Positions 61,305 to 64,000 of a DNA stretch of 64,000 bases are shown here, one piece after another. Made by a program: the position numbers and the translations under genes. How positions within the stretch are numbered: the stretch's first letter is position 1; every line of letters begins with the position of its first letter. The DNA is from Clostridia bacterium (lineage in GTDB: Bacteria > Bacillota_A > Clostridia > Oscillospirales > CAG-272): positions 7,687 to 71,686 of the forward strand of contig JAFTUD010000016.1 in NCBI GenBank assembly GCA_017466455.1, given 5' to 3'. The notes under the pieces were generated by a model that saw only the letters and a program-made list of their open reading frames with translations, did no database searches and had not been told where the DNA came from.

Positions 61305-62438
61305 ATGTTTGAAGAGATGAAAGAAGACATTATTGATGTAGAAAAAGACCAAGATGAAAGCGAAAATATGCCAGCTACCAACATTAAAGATTATAAATTC
61401 TCAACAATGGGTGGTGACATACAGATTCGTCAATTGGTTCAGCAAATGAACGAAGGTGATATAGAAGTACCTAATATACAGCGGAAGTATGTATGGTCAA
61501 ACGCTTTGGCAAGTAGATTTATTGAATCGGCTTTGTTGGATTTGCCTCTACCGAGTATTTTTCTATGCCGCCAAGAAAATGGTAAATATTTGATTATTGA
61601 TGGATTGCAGAGATTGACTACTCTATGCTATTTTCTGAATATGGAAAAAGTTAATGGTAGAATGTTTAAAATAAGCAATTCTAAAGATATTTATAAAGAT
61701 TGGCGCGGAAAAGCTTTTGCAGAATTATCTTTGGATGATCAGAGAAAACTCAAGAATAAAACCATACATGCTATAATTGTTGAACAGTTACACCCCAATA
61801 ATTATGATGGTTTGTTTTTGATTTTTGAGAGAATTAATTCTGGCGGAGTTCAGTTGAATCAGCAAGAGATTAGAAATGCAATATTCCAAAATAGTTATAC
61901 GGAAATGCTATCCGAGGTCAATAAGAATAAACTATGGCGTGAAGTTTTTGGCGATTCTCATCCTCATAAACGAATGAAAGATGTTGAAATGATTTTGCGT
62001 TTTTTAGCGTTATCAGAAACGAATATTTCTGATGAAGCTAACGGAACAACTTCATTTGTCGCATTGCTAAACAAGCATATGGCTAATAATGTTAAATTGG
62101 ATGACCAAAGGCTAAACGAGATTAAAATGCGTTTCCTAAATATTCTAACTATTGTTACTAATAACTTTGGTAAAGACGTTTTCAGAATGAATCCATCGGA
62201 AAACAACAAAATAACGAAAAAATTTTTTGCTACAACTTTCGATGCAATTATGGTTGCTACCTATTATGCCTATGCTCAGGGATTAAATACAGAATCTTCA
62301 ATCGAAAAGATAAAAATGTTATTTGCAAACGAATCCTTCAAGGAGCATATTAATTCACACACTACGGACAACAAATCTATTCGTGGAAGAATTGCTTTGG
62401 CGGCAGAAATATTATACGGTATAGACTATGCAGGATGA
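61305..62438 (+). CDS. DUF262 (GmrSD-type) protein
   Basis: A 377-residue DUF262 protein related to ParB/Srx nucleotide-binding folds and to GmrS. The core runs VPNIQRKYVWSNALASRFIE, LLDLPLPSIFLC and LIIDGLQRLTTL, with FERINSGGVQLNQQEIRNAI downstream. The C-terminal DUF1524 (HNH) nuclease of full GmrSD enzymes is missing; instead a HEPN protein is encoded next, overlapping by 11 bp. GGAGG 5 bp upstream fixes ATG 61305. Such pairs are found in defence islands, where DUF262 may sense and HEPN cut RNA. Confidence 0.88.
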   Translation: MFEEMKEDIIDVEKDQDESENMPATNIKDYKFSTMGGDIQIRQLVQQMNEGDIEVPNIQRKYVWSNALASRFIESALLDLPLPSIFLCRQENGKYLIIDGLQRLTTLCYFLNMEKVNGRMFKISNSKDIYKDWRGKAFAELSLDDQRKLKNKTIHAIIVEQLHPNNYDGLFLIFERINSGGVQLNQQEIRNAIFQNSYTEMLSEVNKNKLWREVFGDSHPHKRMKDVEMILRFLALSETNISDEANGTTSFVALLNKHMANNVKLDDQRLNEIKMRFLNILTIVTNNFGKDVFRMNPSENNKITKKFFATTFDAIMVATYYAYAQGLNTESSIEKIKMLFANESFKEHINSHTTDNKSIRGRIALAAEILYGIDYAG

Positions 62439-62988
62439 ATATAGAGATAAGATTGAAGAAACGTATAGAGAATTGCGAAGGATAAAAAGCAAAGTCAACA
62501 AACTTCAAAATTCAAGGAGATCCAGTCAGTATTTGTCGGACATTAAAGCATTTAAAAATTATGCTGTAATTTTAGCGTATGGCTGTATAGAAAACACAGT
62601 AAAGCACTTAATTGCTGATTATTACAAAAAGCCTGGAATGCCTATAAAGTGTCAACAGTTTGCGGTTGACCTAATAGAAAACAGCTATTCTTTGTCCATA
62701 AAAAAGGAGATTTTTAATAAGTTCTTAAAGAAAGATTGTAGTGTAAAATGGTTTGATGAATTGAAACGAAGGGAAACTTTACGACTAAAAGACAGGCGTT
62801 CCTCTCGTTTCACAATATCACAAATGTACTTAGCCATAGATTTTATTTTTGAGGAAAGATGTAAATTTGCGCACGGAGAATCTTCATATCAAGGAACCAT
62901 CAACGAATTGGTAGACAATTTTGTTAAAGCCAAGTGTTGGATGTATGAGTTGGATAGCATAATAAGCAATCCAAGATTTGAAGGATGA
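62428..62988 (+). CDS. HEPN-domain protein (MAE_28990-like)
   Basis: A 186-residue helical protein. The HEPN signature R-x4-H is present as ERCKFAHGE near residue 148, and a conserved polar patch YGCIENTVKHLI near residue 52 matches the second helix of MAE_28990/MAE_18760-type HEPN domains. This motif is the catalytic site of HEPN ribonucleases. The gene overlaps DUF262 and is the last of the operon, followed by a terminator. RNA cleavage on infection is inferred from the family. Confidence 0.82.
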   Translation: MQDEYRDKIEETYRELRRIKSKVNKLQNSRRSSQYLSDIKAFKNYAVILAYGCIENTVKHLIADYYKKPGMPIKCQQFAVDLIENSYSLSIKKEIFNKFLKKDCSVKWFDELKRRETLRLKDRRSSRFTISQMYLAIDFIFEERCKFAHGESSYQGTINELVDNFVKAKCWMYELDSIISNPRFEG

Positions 62989-62999
62989 ATACTTATCGT

Positions 63000-63049
63000 A
63001 AAGCCGTTATCAAAGCGTGATTACCACGCCGCGATAGCGGCTTTTTCTT
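63000..63049 (+). terminator. Terminator closing the defence operon
   Basis: AAAGCCG-T-TATC pairs with GATA-G-CGGCTTT, with an inner GCGTG/CACGC stem, followed by TTCTTTTT. Confidence 0.75.
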
Positions 63050-63099
63050 TTTGCTTGCGGGCGGTAAATTCTGAAAATGGGGGTACGGTTTTGCCTTTT

Positions 63100-63740
63100 C
63101 CAAGGCTTCTATATGAAGGCATTTTTGAAAAGCGCCTACGAATTTGCCCTTTGCCAAGGCTATTAAGTAGAGAATATTTTCGCTCCCCCCGTTTAATTTT
63201 GGTATTTCCCACGGCTACTAAGTGAGGGGGGAGGTTGTAAACATATTTTGAATTTTTGCTTTAGAGGGTGAACTTTTTCTCGAAAAGCAGCTTTTACATA
63301 AGTAGGAGGATTCATATTTTTTGAAGAAGGTTATCTCAAACGTATAAGTTTAGAGTGAAATTTTACTTTTATATAGGTGTAGGCAAAAACATTTTATACC
63401 ACCTTGCCTTAAGTCTTGCTTCTTCTCAAGGCTATTAGGTGAGAGGGATGTTTGTAAACATACTTTGAATTTTCAAAAAAGTACCCGGCCAAAACGTCAT
63501 TCTCGTGGCTATTAAGTGAGGGGATAATCGAAAAATGTTTGCTCAAAGTCTATGTGAAACGGCAGATATAATGGCGGTGCGAGCCGTAAACAATTTGTAA
63601 ATTGAGTTGATTTTTGATTGTGCAACGCCCTCTGAATTCCCTTGTATAAGTGAGGGAGGGGGTATTATAAAAAAATTTGAGAAATTTTAGAAAGCTTGCC
63701 CTTTTGATACCGTTTCGATGGCTACCAATTGAGGAAACAT
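63100..63740. repeat. Irregular array of GGCTAyTAAGTGAGGG motifs
   Basis: At least eight imperfect copies of a ~17-bp motif begin near 63104, 63158, 63213, 63297, 63430, 63507, 63643 and 63720. The best are GGCTACTAAGTGAGGGG (63213) and GGCTATTAAGTGAGGGG (63507). Two copies (63213 and 63430) share a further TGTAAACATAyTTTGAATTT 24 bp downstream. Spacing is 54-136 bp, with 54, 55 and twice 77. On the minus strand several units can be read as Ser-Leu-x-Ser-x-Gly/Glu-Lys. No gene of convincing quality lies here. Confidence 0.65.
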
Positions 63741-63908
63741 CAACGTTAATCTTGTGTATCAAGTACGCTTCTTTCTTTACATATCATGCCTTAAAAGTCG
63801 CAGGAAATTACCGCCCGGGAAGGAGAGAAATGGGCTTCGCCTTGTGGCTTGGAGGTGCGATGTCGAGTGGGTTTTCTCACAAACAATTGATGCTTGCAGA
63901 GCGTCCGT

Positions 63909-64000
63909 CACTCTGAGCAAGCACTGCCTTTGTCATTACAACGGCGCTTGGCTTGCTTTTGTGTCTTTCACTCTTAGCAAGCATTGGATTTGTAATGACA
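63909..64000. repeat. 60-bp direct repeat running to the window end
   Basis: CACTCTGAGCAAGCACTGCC at 63909 and CACTCTTAGCAAGCATTGGA at 63969 are 60 bp apart and remain alike for about 32 bp, with the second copy reaching base 64000. More copies may lie outside the window. A frame at 63677-63916 that ends here has no coding signals. Confidence 0.6.

Noticed and set aside
63021..63212. Minus-strand frame with repeated S-L-G-K-G
   Set aside because: It overlaps the defence-operon terminator and two repeat units; the repetition comes from the DNA array. Kept as an observation only.
63100..63740. Possible CRISPR array
   Set aside because: Units are ~17 bp, diverged and unevenly spaced (54-136 bp), there is no leader or cas gene, and palindromic repeats are lacking.
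63677..63916. Open frame of 79 codons at the right edge
   Set aside because: No ribosome-binding site; it begins inside the repeat array and has no recognisable domain or codon bias.

Overview
The window reads as a chromosomal segment of a low-to-middle GC Clostridia-type Firmicute, probably a gut commensal. The grounds are the miaB-ylbF/ricA-mutS-mutL-tgt gene order, Gram-positive style lipoproteins, HPr with both His15 and Ser46, ECF and KtrAB transporters, many consensus sigma-A promoters with 17-bp spacers (often with an extended TGnTATAcT -10), and strong AAGGAG ribosome-binding sites. No intact tRNA or rRNA gene and no CRISPR array was seen.

Layout. 0-2.1 kb: the end of a glycerophosphodiester phosphodiesterase gene and a lipoprotein. 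2.2-10.9 kb: one long housekeeping operon (tRNA modification, mismatch repair, tgt, polysaccharide deacetylase). 10.9-14.1 kb: three orphan hypothetical genes among dispersed repeats; a hairpin repeat occurs at both sides in opposite orientation. 14.1-16.7 kb: a PTS operon (HPr, EIIA, EIICB). 16.7-24.5 kb: sugar and redox metabolism (GH39-like, glycerol-1-phosphate dehydrogenase plus HAD phosphatase, GH28-like beta-helix, aldo/keto reductase, SDR, EamA exporter). 24.5-28.7 kb: a large secreted GLUG/metallo-beta-lactamase/lectin-like protein, a 56-residue acidic peptide and a Ser/Glu-rich lipoprotein. 28.7-36.6 kb: kinase plus ECF S component, uracil salvage (uraA-upp), DUF4886 esterase, decarboxylase sodium-pump beta subunit with a tiny partner, and KtrAB potassium uptake. 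36.6-39.5 kb: amidohydrolase and a GH63-like glycosidase.

39.7-45.3 kb is an AT-rich accessory cassette of seven tightly packed genes behind one consensus promoter: a WG-like protein, a DnaB/RecA-type ATPase, a DnaG-like TOPRIM primase core lacking zinc finger and helicase-binding tail, a Sel1 protein, a possible UDG-fold protein, a WG-repeat protein and a small beta-rich protein. I do not recognise this gene set as any named system. 45.3-50.1 kb returns to carbohydrate genes (MFS transporter, TIM-barrel glycosidase, GH4), separated by dispersed repeats that carry terminators and tRNA-3'-end-like tails.

50.6-64 kb is accessory DNA of mobile character: TnpV and a partner, then from 51.5 kb a probable single defence operon: an excisionase-type HTH regulator, a two-TM membrane protein, a PLD-nuclease/SNF2-type helicase, two paralogous cytosine-C5 methyltransferases, a 1021-aa type ISP-like adenine methyltransferase/specificity protein, a DUF262 (GmrSD-like) protein and an RxxxxH HEPN protein. 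It looks like a split ISP-type restriction system with an added DUF262-HEPN abortive module. The last kilobase lacks convincing genes but holds an irregular array of a GGCTAyTAAGTGAGGG motif and a 60-bp tandem repeat that runs to the window end.
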